64,000 bases of DNA, from NCBI GenBank assembly GCA_009746045.1, contig RPFO01000276.1:2134619-2198618 (forward strand). The letters run 5' to 3'. Both the position numbers and the translations under genes were made by a program. Positions 11,070 through 22,749 of the stretch are shown piece after piece. Under the pieces are notes generated by a model that searched no databases, was not told where the DNA came from, and saw only the letters and a program-made list of their open reading frames with translations. The stretch is from Mesostigma viride (lineage: Eukaryota; Streptophyta; Mesostigmatophyceae; Mesostigmatales; Mesostigmataceae). Numbering within the stretch: the stretch's first letter is position 1; every line of letters starts with the position of its first letter.

Positions 11070-13995
11070 ATGGCATCCCGTCTAGCTCGCCGTGCCGGTG
11101 TGCGGGCATTGTCCGCCGTGACACCCTCCCATTTGTCCACCGCGGGACCTCGCAGTGCTCAGTCGATTGCGACCACTGCGGTTCTGGCCGAGGATGCGAA
11201 TGCCAAGACCAACCGTGGTTATCTTCTGGGCGTTGCTGCGGCGATTGGTGCAGGCCTTGGGCTGATCGGGAACTCTCGCGACACGGCGTCCGCGGAGACT
11301 CAGACACTTTATGGCATGGTGGCAGACATTTCCCAGCGCCTGAAGAAGATCGAGCGGGCTATGGGACTTGAGTTCTCTGAAGCGCTTGACTTGATTGCGG
11401 CAGCTCACAAGAGCAACGTATGTTCCTTGCCCAGCTAATGTATCATCTTTATTACTAGCACATTCGTCATTATCCGAGATAGAATGCCGAAAACTTAAGA
11501 CGTGCGTTCTGGGGGGGGGTGCGCGAAACTTCCTGTGTTCTTTGAGCTTTCTGCATTTGTGCAACATGAAAGTCCTATTGCGAATTCCCATTGTGCAGTT
11601 TCTTATCACTTCTGGCAAATTTGTGGTCATTGTTGCTGTCTTTTCGTTGAATGCTCCTTCTGAACTTTGGCATTCTCCTTTTCTTTGCCTCTTCCTGTAC
11701 CCGCTCTTTATCTCTTCCCCTCGTTCAACCCCCAAATTTGGTCTGCTTGGCTTGCGGTCCCAGCCGGACAACATCATGGCGTCCTGCTTCGACCTGGACT
11801 ACTTCAACAGCCTGGACGAGGACAAGAAGCGGCGGCTGCTGCAGATCTGCCGCAGCGGGTACGAGAACCCCGACTCGGGCATGGGCGCGTACGCGATGAA
11901 CCCCAACGACTACGAGGAGTTCAAGCCGTTCATGGACAAGATCATCCGCAAGTACCACAAGGTCCCGGTGGGCCAGAAGCACGTGACCGACTGGTACGTA
12001 TCTGCTGTTACCTAGCGGAGATGTGTCAATGGCATATGTAGCGCACCGCTCCCAAAGCCAGCACACGCGCAATGCACATCAATAGAATGGATATAATGTA
12101 CTGGGGATCGTGGGTGACCCCTGGCTACGCCCCTTGAAACCCTCAGGCCCTGGGAGAGCCTTGATACTCTCCCAAACCCGCCTATGAGGCGTCGCCACAG
12201 CATGCGCTTTGTGTCAGCCTACTTCTAGTTGTATAGCACCCACAGTTGGGCCTGCACCATGATGCAGAGAGAGTCCTCTATGGCCTTCCTGCTTGAGCCA
12301 GTGAGAGAAGCTAGAGCGCCCTCCTCGTTGTGTATAGGGGTTGAAGGTTACTTTATTGGTACCCACGTGACACAGTCACTTGCTTATAACTAAGGCACGT
12401 AATGTACTGACAGCCTGATAGCATCTGCTAGCAGTTAATGTAATTCCAGGATTGCAAAGGATGGTTGTGCATGTTTGCTATGACCTGGCATTTCCATTGT
12501 AATGCTTCCCTGGTAAGATCTTTCCAGTAATGCCAGCCTCTCCGTGTGAATGGCATGGCGCACTGAAGTAGCTGACCCAGCTGGCTCCACACACCTCCCG
12601 GTGATCATCAACCAGCAGGCTTCCTTGTATCTCCAGCCACCACCCTTCGGTCAGCTGCCTGGCGCCCTGGCCTGCTGGTCTTGTCATGCTCATACATGTT
12701 GCTCTGCTGCACCGGCCCTGCGTGGCCCTCTTGTTACGCCAATCCTGCGTTGACGTGGCGTTGCACCAACCACGCGTGCTCCTCTCACCCCCTGTGTGCC
12801 AGGTCCCTGAAGGGTGTGGCCGGCCTGCCCGCGGATGGCGTCCTGGACCTGACCAAGCTGGGGCTGGGCACCACCTCGATGCGCGTGCGCGTCGGGCGCA
12901 ACCTGTCCTCGTTCCCGTTGCCCGGCGCAATGTCCAAGGACGACCGCATCCGCATGGAGGCCACCATGGTGGAGGCCTTCAAGAAGCTGATCGCCGACCC
13001 CGCGTACGGCGGCTCGTACCACTCGCTCACGCCTGGCCACCCGAACCAGCTGTCGGACGCGGAGTACGAGGCGCTCGTCAAGGCGCACATCATGTTCAAG
13101 GTACATGTGGCCACTTGTTACCACTGCCCGCTCTGTGCATTGTTTGCTGTCTTGCCCAAGGTGACATCATGGCCAGGAACAGGGTGGGACGGTGCCATCA
13201 GAGTCTCGAACGCGTGTTGATCTGCTTTGCTCCGGCGGAACCTGTGACGGATGGCTGGTCAGATCGTTTGGCATGTTGTGGTCTTTCCAATGCTGAGTGG
13301 TAATAAATGGTTTTACATGCCGAAGTAATCACTTTGGAACGCAGGTGTCACCACAGTCATCAACCTGCCAGCTTGCATCCCTTGCTTGACAAATCTTCAT
13401 GACCACGTGATTGTGTTTCTTTCACACCCTGTGGTGACCCTTGCAGGACATGGCGGCTGACCCCTACCTTGCGTCGGCTGGGATCAGCAGTGACTGGCCA
13501 TACGGCCGTGGGTGTTACGTGTCGGCAGACAAGGGCTTCATCGTGTGGGTGGGCGAGGAGGACCACCTGCGCATCATGTGCATGAAGAACGGCACCAAGC
13601 TGAATGACGTGTTTGACCGCCTCAAGTCCGCCTGCACCACCATGGAGTCTATCAAGGGACTCAAGTTTGCGCACTCGGAGGAGTACGGCTTTGTGACCAG
13701 CTGCCCGACCAACCTGGGCACTGGGATGCGCGCGAGCGTGCACATCGCGCTGCCCAACCTGACCAAGGATGGCAACGACGTGACCGAGGCCAAAAAGATG
13801 GCCAAGCAGTTTGGTCTCTCAGTGCGCGGCATTGGTGGCGAGCACACCGCTGCAGGCAAGGGCGGCATTGTGGACATCTCTCCCAGCGCTCGCTTCTGCA
13901 TCAAGGAGGCGGAGATCATCAGTGCGTTGTATCGGGGCATCGAGGCCATGATGGCGGCGGAGAAGAAGATGGCGGCAGGCACCAACAAGAAGTGA
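11070..13995 (+). CDS. phosphagen (guanidino) kinase with organelle presequence
   Basis: Exons 11070-11417, 11764-11993, 12803-13100 and 13447-13995 join in frame to 474 residues. Residues 1-116 (exon 1) are an Arg/Ala/Ser-rich presequence (MASRLARRAGVRALSAV), a transmembrane helix near 50-67 (GYLLGVAAAIGAGLGLIG) and a short coiled coil. The rest is a complete phosphagen kinase: N-domain (FDLDYFNSLDEDKKRRLL), substrate/nucleotide motif SMRVRVGRNLSSFPLP, VWVGEEDHLRIM, the catalytic cysteine in FVTSCPTNLGTGMRASVH, and the ATP-binding loop VRGIGGEHTAAGKGGIVDIS. The family reversibly transfers phosphate from ATP to a guanidino compound as an energy buffer. Arginine versus creatine or another substrate cannot be settled here. 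Targeting, probably mitochondrial, is inferred. Transcribed divergently from YlmG. Confidence 0.93.
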
Positions 13996-14626
13996 GCCGG
14001 TGGCCAGTTGCCATGAACTGCCCATGCTGACAACATGATGATGCCTGATGATAGCTACTGTGTATTAGTTTGAATTAAAATATATTACATCATGTATTTC
14101 AACTGTATTTAGACATTGTTTTTCGGATATAATAAACCGTGAATGCACCCACTAATTCACATTAAGTGAGACAACTATTCCTGGACGCATGGCGATCGAT
14201 CCGTGATTTGGACGAAGATGATGGACAAGGCCAAGTGGGCCCAGGTCATAGAGGGCAACGAGCCCCCCCCCTGTGGGGAAGCGCCCGCGTGTGCACGCAA
14301 ACCCGTGGGAGGCACGCCCGACAGCTCCCCTAGGGCAGCGTGAGGCTGCCTAGATAGATGTTGTAGTTAGAATGCTGTTAGATAGATGTCGTAGGTAGCT
14401 GATGTAGATAGATTAGACCGGTAGGACTGTTTGCACCCATCCATCCATCCATCGGGGTTAATGCGCCGTGACTCCCCAACGGGAGCACGAGTCTAATTAA
14501 TTAATTAATTAATTAATGGCGATCGATCCAACGCCGTGGAGACTGACCTCAATTTTCGGCACATACTTGCATGCAATTTCCATGCTTGCTGCATGCTGCA
14601 TGCCACGAAGATAAAGCCACGATTCT
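13996..14626. other. kinase 3' UTR and interspersed noncoding repeats
   Basis: A likely polyadenylation signal AATAAA lies at 14131-14136. From about 14250 to 14520 there is a noncoding repeat with a CCATCCATCC tract, an (AATT)n run and a conserved block around 14465-14500 (ACTCCCCAACGGGAGCACGA). Related copies occur at 40180-40230 and at 49795-50100. No gene seen. Confidence 0.7.
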
Positions 14627-15674
14627 TGTCACGTCCGTGATCATTTACGTCCGTGCACTCAAGAAGTTACGCGGTTGCCGTAATCGGAATCGTTACCGAC
14701 GTTTGGTTGGTTCCGATTCAGTAGGCCGCAGGCTTTGTTCCTTGGGCCGGTGTGGAGCGCCGCGCCGGAAAGGCCTGAATTTCTAGAGTGACAGTCTTAG
14801 GTGACCTGACTTAGGTTCAGGCGCAAGACTTTGGGGCGCAAAGCCTTGGTGGCTTGCGCAATATTCCGGTGCGTGACATTTGGCAGTTATGAATCTTTTG
14901 TATTGTCCAGACGGAATGATGTTCAGTCCATCTGACAAAGCTAGATACGCAGATCGTAGTGTGCGGTGTGCTGGCTCGCACGTGGTTGTCGAACAGACTT
15001 GCTCTGCACTGCATTTTGCTGGCAGTCTAACTGCACGTCAGGCGGCTTGCTGGCAAATGCGACAGCGCATGGATGCCGGGATTTTTGGAGGTATTTAGGA
15101 GCAGCGCAGCGGCCATGGTGGTCGTTGTTCGCTCGTTTCTCTCCCTCACAACTAGTTTGTTGTCTTCATGGGGTTAAACTTCTCGAACAGCCCGGAGCAG
15201 CCCCCGTGAGTGGTTGCATGTCGTTGCCATGACGATGGTTGATAAGATTGACAATGGTTTGATCCGGTTGGGATGTTGTTGGCATTGTGGACGAGAAACG
15301 TTCTGCTGACCCGGGAACAGTCCCGGGAAAGGGCCGGTTCGTCGTTGGCCAGTGTGCCAGTAACTGGGACATGAGCGCAGAGTCACACAGTTGATATAGA
15401 TTATGACGTAAGTAAACACTGTTGCGCCACAGTGGCGTCATGGTCGGTCTGTGGTGATTTCGATGGGTCTCAAGGATATGTAGTTACTCTTACAGTTGCG
15501 GCAGCACAACTCGGCATTCATTGTAATTTGTCAAATGTTATGGAATGAATGGTTTGGGCATTGCTTTCATCATAAAGCATTATTGCAATCTTCATAATAT
15601 AAATATCGGCTGGCTGCGCTGCCTGTCATGAAGGTGGTGGTGCCGTCAAGGACCACACCTATCATTTCCACATT
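14627..15674. repeat. tandem duplication, copy 1 (unit R)
   Basis: Nearly identical to 16091-17134 (offset 1464 bp). By eye, differences are a 5-bp indel near 15008, a 1-bp indel near 15088 and the junction at the end. Open frames inside are the same in both copies but show no recognisable domain, so I do not call a gene. Confidence 0.9.
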
Positions 15675-15998
15675 ATTTAAACGAGCGAACAACCCTTGGC
15701 GGGTTCAGTTCGGACAGCCTGAGCCGGAGATATACCCAAGCTGCTTGCAGAATCAAGCACTTGGAAGAGGATTAAGCTTATCCTTTAAAAAGCTATGAAG
15801 AGGATTAGGCTTATATATATCCTTGAAAAAGCCATGAAGAGGATCAGTTATGCTTATCCTTGAAAAAGCACTGAAGAGGTTATTGCTTAGCCTATTTGAA
15901 AAGCATGTGTGGTCCTGTCGTGGGAATTTTTTTTTCCCTATGTGATCCTCTTTTTGACTTTTTGGCTCTTCATTTTTTCGAGCTAAAAAGTGGGGGGG
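15675..15998. repeat. segment present only in copy 1, with ~45-bp internal repeats
   Basis: Sits between R and the 90-bp unit S (15999-16088) in the first copy and is absent from the second, where R joins S through ATTAATTAA. It contains three or four degenerate repeats of GAAGAGGATTAAGCTTATCC followed by TTGAAAAAGC. It is either an insertion into copy 1 or a deletion from copy 2. Confidence 0.75.
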
Positions 15999-17229
15999 AA
16001 TATAGTGGATCACACACAAGAGTACTCTATTGCTATGGATATGCCTTCCAAGTGATAGGCTAGGATATAATGGCACGCAAACGCGACAGCTGTCACGTCC
16101 GTGATCATTTACGTCCGTGCACTCAAGAAGTTACGCGGTTGCCGTAATCGGAATCGTTACCGACGTTTGGTTGGTTCCGATTCAGTAGGCCGCAGGCTTT
16201 GTTCCTTGGGCCGGTGTGGAGCGCCGCGCCGGAAAGGCCTGAATTTCTAGAGTGACAGTCTTAGGTGACCTGACTTAGGTTCAGGCGCAAGACTTTGGGG
16301 CGCAAAGCCTTGGTGGCTTGCGCAATATTCCGGTGCGTGACATTTGGCAGTTATGAATCTTTTGTATTGTCCAGACGGAATGATGTTCAGTCCATCTGAC
16401 AAAGCTAGATACGCAGATCGTAGTGTGCGGTGTGCTGGCTCGCACGTGGTTGTCGAACAGACTTGCTCTGCATTTTGCTGGCAGTCTAACTGCACGTCAG
16501 GCGGCTTGCTGGCAAATGCGACAGCGCATGGATGCCGGGATTTTTGGAGGTACTTTAGGAGCAGCGCAGCGGCCATGGTGGTCGTTGTTCGCTCGTTTCT
16601 CTCCCTCACAACTAGTTTGTTGTCTTCATGGGGTTAAACTTCTCGAACAGCCCGGAGCAGCCCCCGTGAGTGGTTGCATGTCGTTGCCATGACGATGGTT
16701 GATAAGATTGACAATGGTTTGATCCGGTTGGGATGTTGTTGGCATTGTGGACGAGAAACGTTCTGCTGACCCGGGAACAGTCCCGGGAAAGGGCCGGTTC
16801 GTCGTTGGCCAGTGTGCCAGTAACTGGGACATGAGCGCAGAGTCACACAGTTGATATAGATTATGACGTAAGTAAACACTGTTGCGCCACAGTGGCGTCA
16901 TGGTCGGTCTGTGGTGATTTCGATGGGTCTCAAGGATATGTAGTTACTCTTACAGTTGCGGCAGCACAACTCGGCATTCATTGTAATTTGTCAAATGTTA
17001 TGGAATGAATGGTTTGGGCATTGCTTTCATCATAAAGCATTATTGCAATCTTCATAATATAAATATCGGCTGGCTGCGCTGCCTGTCATGAAGGTGGTGG
17101 TGCCGTCAAGGACCACACCTATCATTTCCACATTAATTAAATATAGTGGATCACACACAAGAGTACTCTATTGCTATGGATATGCCTTCCAAGTGATAGG
17201 CTAGGATATAATGGCACGCAAACGCGACA
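15999..17229. repeat. S-R-S part of the tandem duplication
   Basis: Unit S is at 15999-16088 and again at 17140-17229, flanking the second R copy (16091-17134). The whole locus therefore reads R-U-S-R-S. No coding potential was recognised. Confidence 0.85.
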
Positions 17230-17865
17230 TTCTGCCTTTGCTCGTCATGTGCTCTAGCAATTAAATATATGAAGTGTCTGATCAGAATATGAAGTGAGAT
17301 ACCTCTGGGTGGTTTTACCGGATTAGGATACATTTTTTTGTCTAGGATACATTTGATGCAGTGTGCAGTTTTCAGATGTGTTTGTGGGGGTTGATTGCGC
17401 CTAGCATGCATTTTATTGAAGCAATGAGTTTCCCAAGATATACATTATATAAACTAAGACAATTGACCCATTAACGCAATGAGACAACATCAATGAGACA
17501 ACATATGCCAATTGAAGGCTGCCCGCAACTTTATTCCAAGCTCATTATTATATGATTCCAAGACCATAACTCTTCCAAGACCGTACATCTTCAAGATATA
17601 GCACTACAGACACCCACGCGGCTTCCGCGGTCATCACGCTCCTCCTCCAAGACAACTCAACCTTACAGGACGCTGGGCCATCATACGTCCGGAATAATTG
17701 TGTCACTTATTACATAACCAAACTTTTTGAGGGATCGCCACGGTTGCATGGTTTCAACACATGCGCCCTGCACTCATGTGCATCAAAGGTGTTGCGTAGT
17801 GCCAACTCAGTGTCAAAGAACTGATTCAATAATATTTCCCGTATGGCCATGAAGGCCCACATGAG
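17230..17865. other. AT-rich spacer with a short interspersed repeat
   Basis: 17309-17355 carries GGTGGTTTTACCGGATTAGG plus ATACATTT, repeated in inverted orientation at 28774-28830. Otherwise I see nothing. Confidence 0.6.
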
Positions 17866-17945
17866 TTAAACATGGCCGAGAGTGATTGCATCATCCTTCT
17901 TGGCGACATCGGTCTTGACGACGTCGATGGGGAAGACGGCAGCAC
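17866..17945 (-). other. possible terminal exon (carrier-like motif)
   Basis: On the minus strand an acceptor (TTCACATGCAG) precedes an open stretch reading (G)AAVFPIDVVKTDVAKKDD...GHV and then TAA. PIDVVKT resembles the PxDxxK signature of mitochondrial carriers, but a true carrier would need about 65 more residues, and the upstream sequence is minisatellite. It may be a truncated gene or chance. Confidence 0.25.
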
Positions 17946-18129
17946 CTGCATGTGAACAAAAGAATCCATGAACTGTGGCATCCAAAGGCAACAACATATT
18001 AGCATCCCATTGAACACGCAGCCACGCTGACCCGGCCATCCAGCCGCCCACGCAGCCACAGAGCCAGCCAGCCACGCAGTGACGCACCCACCCAGCCACA
18101 CATCCACGCATCCACGCACCCGGCACCCC

Positions 18130-19430
18130 ACCCCCCCCCAGCCAGCCACGCAGCCACGCAGCCACGCAGCCACGCAGCAGCGCAGCCACGCAGCCACACA
18201 GCCACGCACCCTCCTTTCCAGCCACGCAGCCACGCAGCCACGCAGCCACGCAGCCACGCAGCCACGCAGCCACGCAGCCACGCAGCCACGCAGCCACGCA
18301 GCCACGCAGCCACGCAGCCACGCAGCCACGCAGCCACGCAGCCACGCAGCCACGCAGCCACGCAGCAGCGCAGCTACGCAGCCACACAGCCACGCACCCT
18401 CCTTTCCAGCCAAGCAGCCACGCAGCCACGCAGCCACGCAGCAGCGCAGCCACGCAGCCACACAGCCACGCACCCTCCTTTCCAGCCACGCAGCCACGCA
18501 GCCACGCAGCAGCGCAGCCACGCAGCCACACAGCCACGCACCCTCCTTTCCAGCCAAGCAGCCACGCAGCCACGCAGCCACACAGCCACGCAGCCACGCA
18601 GCCACGCAGCAGCGCAGCCACGCAGCCACACAGCCACGCAGCAGCGCAGCCACGCAGCCACGCAGCCACGCAGCCACGCAGCAGCGCAGCCACGCAGCAG
18701 CGCAGCCACGCAGCCACACAGCCACGCACCCTCCTTTCCAGCCACGCAGCCACGCAGCCACGCAGCCACGCAGCCACGCAGCCACGCAGCCACGCAGCCA
18801 CGCAGCAGCGCAGCCACGCAGCCACACAGCCACGCACCCTCCTTTCCAGCCAAGCAGCCACGCAGCCACGCAGCCACGCAGCCACGCAGCCACGCAGCAG
18901 CGCAGCCACGCAGCCACACAGCCACGCAGCCACGCAGCCACGCAGCCACGCAGCCACGCAGCCACGCAGCCACGCAGCCACGCAGCCATGCAGCCACGCA
19001 GCCACGCAGCAGCGCAGCCACGCAGCCACACAGCCACGCACCCTCCTTTCCAGCCACGCAGCCACGCAGCCACGCAGCCACGCAGCCACGCAGCAGCGCA
19101 GCCACGCAGCCACACAGCCACGCACCCTCCTTTCCAGCCAAGCAGCCACGCAGCCACGCAGCCACGCAGCAGCGCAGCCACGCAGCCACACAGCCACGCA
19201 CCCTCCTTTCCAGCCAAGCAGCCACGCAGCCACGCAGCCACGCAGCCACGCAGCCACGCAGCCACGCAGCCACGCAGCCACGCAGCCACGCAGCCACGCA
19301 GCAGCGCAGCCACGCAGCCACACAGCCACGCACCCTCCTTTCCAGCCAAGCAGCCACGCAGCCACGCAGCAGCGCAGCCACGCAGCCACACAGCCACGCA
19401 CCCTCCTTTCCAGCCAAGCAGCCACGCAGT
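18130..19430. repeat. 8-bp minisatellite (CAGCCACG) with higher-order units
   Basis: About 1.3 kb of CAGCCACG repeats interrupted at intervals by CAGCAGCG, CACACAGC and a CACCCTCCTTTCCAGCCAAG linker, forming higher-order units of roughly 100-180 bp. Lack of stops yields open frames of 484 (plus), 535, 519 and 347 (minus) codons with period-8 peptides. I regard these as artefacts. Confidence 0.95.
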
Positions 19431-19505
19431 CACACAGTCAAATCCCCCCTACACCCCCCCCCCACACACACCCCCACCCCACCCACTCAACACTACACGA
19501 ATGAC

Positions 19506-19641
19506 TCACAAAGAACTGCTGCACCACCGATGATCCCTGCGGGAACTGCTCTGCTGCCGACGGTCCCTGCGAAAACTGCTGCAGTGCCGACAATGCCTGT
19601 GGAAACTGCGACATTGCCGACGCTGCCTGCGGGAACTGAAG

Positions 19642-19731
<90 letters not shown>

Positions 19732-19768
19732 AGTTGTTGCTGCAGTTGCTGCTGCAGTTGCTGCTGCA

Positions 19769-19810
<42 letters not shown>

Positions 19811-20081
19811 GCTGGACCACTTGTTTCTGCACCTCTTGACGCAGCTGCAAACCAAGCTCTTCAACCTTCTTGCTTTGGTTCTCCATAGCTCGTTGCATCT
19901 CTCTCATCGTCTGTTCCACGCCCACCAGTACGGGGGTCGGCGGCGGCAGCGGCTGGGTACGCTCTGGCTGGGTGCGCTCTGGCTGCCGTGCAGGACCTTG
20001 CCACATCGGCCGGCGCATTGGTGGTTTGCACCGGCCAAAAAATCTACTTTCATGGCACCAGATTTCTTTCCTAGCACCCAT
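19506..20081 (-). CDS. hypothetical protein with long polyglutamine tract
   Basis: A 191-codon minus-strand frame starting at ATG 20079-20081: a basic/Pro-rich N-terminus, then a helical stretch (VEQTMREMQRAMENQSKK, VEELGLQLRQEVQKQ) leading into about 50 glutamines encoded mainly by CAG with CAA interruptions (19641-19805), then an Arg/Ser/Cys-rich tail in a degenerate 30-bp repeat (19510-19640). An overlapping minus frame upstream (19904-20158, MPDADSRSDDMDELIDL) also looks protein-like and could be a separate exon or mark a frameshift. No family recognised; coding status uncertain. Confidence 0.35.
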
Positions 20082-20339
20082 TTCCTACAATCGTCCCCGG
20101 CATAACACAAATCAATCAATTCGTCCATGTCATCGCTTCGGCTATCAGCATCGGGCATAGTTCCCGTGGCTAGTGCCCATCATTCTTTCCACCTTGAGCG
20201 GGGCGAAGTCACGAATTCAAGCGCGAAGTGCATTTGAATCAAGCGGGAACTGGGTGACACTCCTTGAAGACGTGCAGCTCCAAGGCATGCAAATGATGCA
20301 ATGTATGAAAGATACGATACGCAAAGTTCAGGTGTTCAG

Positions 20340-21260
20340 GTGAAGCCGTGAAGACGTGGTGAAGACAGGTGAAGACGCGGTGAAGACGTGAAGACGTGAA
20401 GACGTGAAGACGTGAAGACGTGAAGACACGATACGGCAAGTTCAGGTGAAGTTCAGGTGTTCAGGTGAAGCCGTGAAGACGTGAAGACGTGAAGCCGTGA
20501 AGACGTGGTGAAGACAGGTGAAGACGCGGTGAAGACGTGAAGACGTGAAGACGTGAAGACGTGAAGACGTGAAGACACGATACGGCAAGTTCAGGTGAAG
20601 TTCAGGTGTTCAGGTGAAGCCGTGAAGACGTGAAGACGCGAAGACGTGAAGACGTGGTGAAGACAGGTGAAGACGCGGTGAAGACGTGAAGACGTGAAGA
20701 CGTGAAGACGTGAAGACGTGAAGACACGATACGGCAAGTTCAGGTGAAGTTCAGGTGTTCAGGTGAAGCCGTGAAGCCGTGAAGACGTGAAGCCGTGAAG
20801 ACGTGGTGAAGACAGGTGAAGACGCGGTGAAGACGTGAAGACGTGAAGACGTGAAGACGTGAAGACGTGAAGACACGATACGGCAAGTTCAGGTGAAGTT
20901 CAGGTGTTCAGGTGAAGCCGTGAAGCCGTGAAGCCGTGAAGCCGTGAAGACGTGGTGAAGACAGGTGAAGACGCGGTGAAGACGTGAAGACGTGAAGACG
21001 TGAAGACGTGAAGACGTGAAGACACGATACGGCAAGTTCAGGTGAAGTTCAGGTGTTCAGGTGAAGCCGTGAAGACGTGAAGACGTGAAGCCGTGAAGAC
21101 GTGGTGAAGACAGGTGAAGACGCGGTGAAGACGTGAAGACGTGAAGACGTGCATGCAAGGTATCAAAGATACGATACGCCGCAAGTTCAGGTGAAGTCGT
21201 GAAGACGTGAAGACGTGAAGACGTGAAGACGTGAAGACGTGAAGACGTGAAGACGTGAAG
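20340..21260. repeat. 9-bp (GAAGACGTG) satellite with ~145-bp higher-order unit
   Basis: Six to seven copies of a ~145-bp unit made of GAAGACGTG / GAAGCCGTG 9-mers plus a constant segment ACGATACGGCAAGTTCAGG, then TGAAGTTCAGGTGTTCAGG. The 9-mer number varies between units. Open frames (Thr-Ser-Ser-Arg-Leu-His-Val-Phe) are artefacts. Confidence 0.95.
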
Positions 21261-21364
21261 ACCAGGACTGTCACGTGAAGACTGGGACGTGAAGGCAAGT
21301 TGCAGCACTCGGCCGCTGCAGTCGCACGCAGGTAGAAACGAGTATTGCTGCTTGAATCTGTCAA

Positions 21365-21660
21365 GACCCCATCGAATGTAAAACATGTTTTTCGTAAAGA
21401 AATCCGACTCGTGGGCGGGCTTTACATATTGCTTCTGTCCAAGCACTACCGGATGTAAAACAGTATACTTCTTGAAGAAATAAGTTGGGGCTTTGTTGGG
21501 CGTCACATTTGACCGGTGGGCGGAGTTTCCTGCTTCTGTGAAGGCGCCATGGAATGTAGATCAGTAGATTTTCTAAAGAAATCTGAGTTGTGGGCGGGGC
21601 CTTTATTGCTTGTGTCCATCCACCACCGGATGTAGAACAGTAGACTTATTGAAGGTGAAT
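21365..21660. repeat. ~85-bp degenerate tandem repeat
   Basis: Four degenerate units share GGATGTAAAACAGTA, an AAAGAAAT(C/A) block, a GTGGGCGGGGC block and TTGCTTCTGTC. Starts are near 21370, 21450, 21548 and 21628. No coding signal. Confidence 0.75.
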
Positions 21661-21795
21661 CACGATACAACAGCTGTAGTTGACAACATCATGACCGGCA
21701 CATCTTTCCCCCACCGCTGCTCAACCCGGTCCCCCCCAAACTCCTCCACACTTGCCCACCTTTCCACCCTCCTCCACGGCCCGTTGTGTTTGCAG

Positions 21796-22571
21796 GCGTT
21801 GGCACAAAGGGAGGAGGCCGTGCGAGCCGGGAAACTCACGGTATGGTTTGATTTCTAGTTTTGTATTAGGACCCTAGGGTAGCTATGTTATATAGGCATG
21901 TCTGACAGCATAGCTCACCATTTCATTACCATGGGATGCTGAGCATACCATTTCCAGAGAGGTAAGTCAGTCACTCTTCGCAGTTGACAAGTCAGAGAAA
22001 GCAATCAAGTGCAGCGTTCACAACTCTTGCCGCTCGTAACCTTTTGTCTGCCCGGTTTGGCAGCTCCCTGTCTTTGCTTTCTCTCGTATTTCTTTCTTTT
22101 GTCTCTTTTCTACATCTTTCTTTGCTAATTCTTGAATATATGATGCTATTGTAGCATCCTTCTAGCGCGGATCGCTCTTAATATCCTTCTCGCGCACGTT
22201 TCCTCGCTTTTTCTCATGTAAGAGCGTCTTCCCTGCCCATGCAGCGTGTACCTGGTGTGTGTGGCTCTGCCTTGCCAATCACAACTGACCGACATGCTGG
22301 TCAGGCACTGCAGGTCGTTGCCCTTGCGTGTGTGAACCTGCTGTTTTGGCTGTTCCCATGGCCGCTGCGTGTGTCCGTGAATGATACCATGGGAGGGAGA
22401 CTTCTCCCATGGGTCCCCTTCGCTGACACTCGTGATGTAGGTTCGCGTCGACTTGTTTCTCTCACTGTGCCCATATTGGCCTCGCACGGCTTTGTCTCTC
22501 ATTCCTTGTTTGCATGCGGCGGCGTGTAGACCATCATCTTCATCCGAGACCGCAACAGCAAGGGCCAGGAG
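21796..22571 (+). CDS. CFAP299: CFAP299 (C4orf22)-like, two internal exons
   Basis: Exon 21796-21840 (acceptor TGTTTGCAG, donor GTATGG) encodes ALAQREEAVRAGKLT. Exon 22530-22571 (acceptor GGCGTGTAG, donor GTGAGT) encodes TIIFIRDRNSKGQE. Both are phase 0 and join to the highly conserved core of CFAP299, a cilia- and flagella-associated protein. The normally adjacent downstream part (the SGYIDYAHRLK region) is not found before the GC-rich minisatellite at 22750, nor later in the window. Upstream exons are likewise not visible between the satellites. The gene is either spread over very long repeat-filled introns or broken. Identification rests on recall of the family and only 29 residues. Confidence 0.65.
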
Positions 22572-22749
22572 GTGAGTAATTGCTGAGGGCATGGCTCCTA
22601 TCCCCTGATGAGTCTAGCGCCATGTACCACCCTCTATGCCTGCATATAGGTGACGCATTGAAAATGCAAGCATCTTACTAGAAGTAGCACGGGCCTCCGA
22701 GGTGAGATTTTGCGCAGGCCTCATGATCCCAATGGACCTGCGAAGCGCA

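Noticed and set aside
18079-19533. 484-codon plus frame and 535/519/347-codon minus frames
   Set aside because: They are translations of a stop-free 8-bp minisatellite; the peptides repeat every 8 residues in every frame.
20340-21260. CRISPR-like array
   Set aside because: Units are contiguous 9-mers in higher-order repeats without unique spacers, and the genome is eukaryotic.
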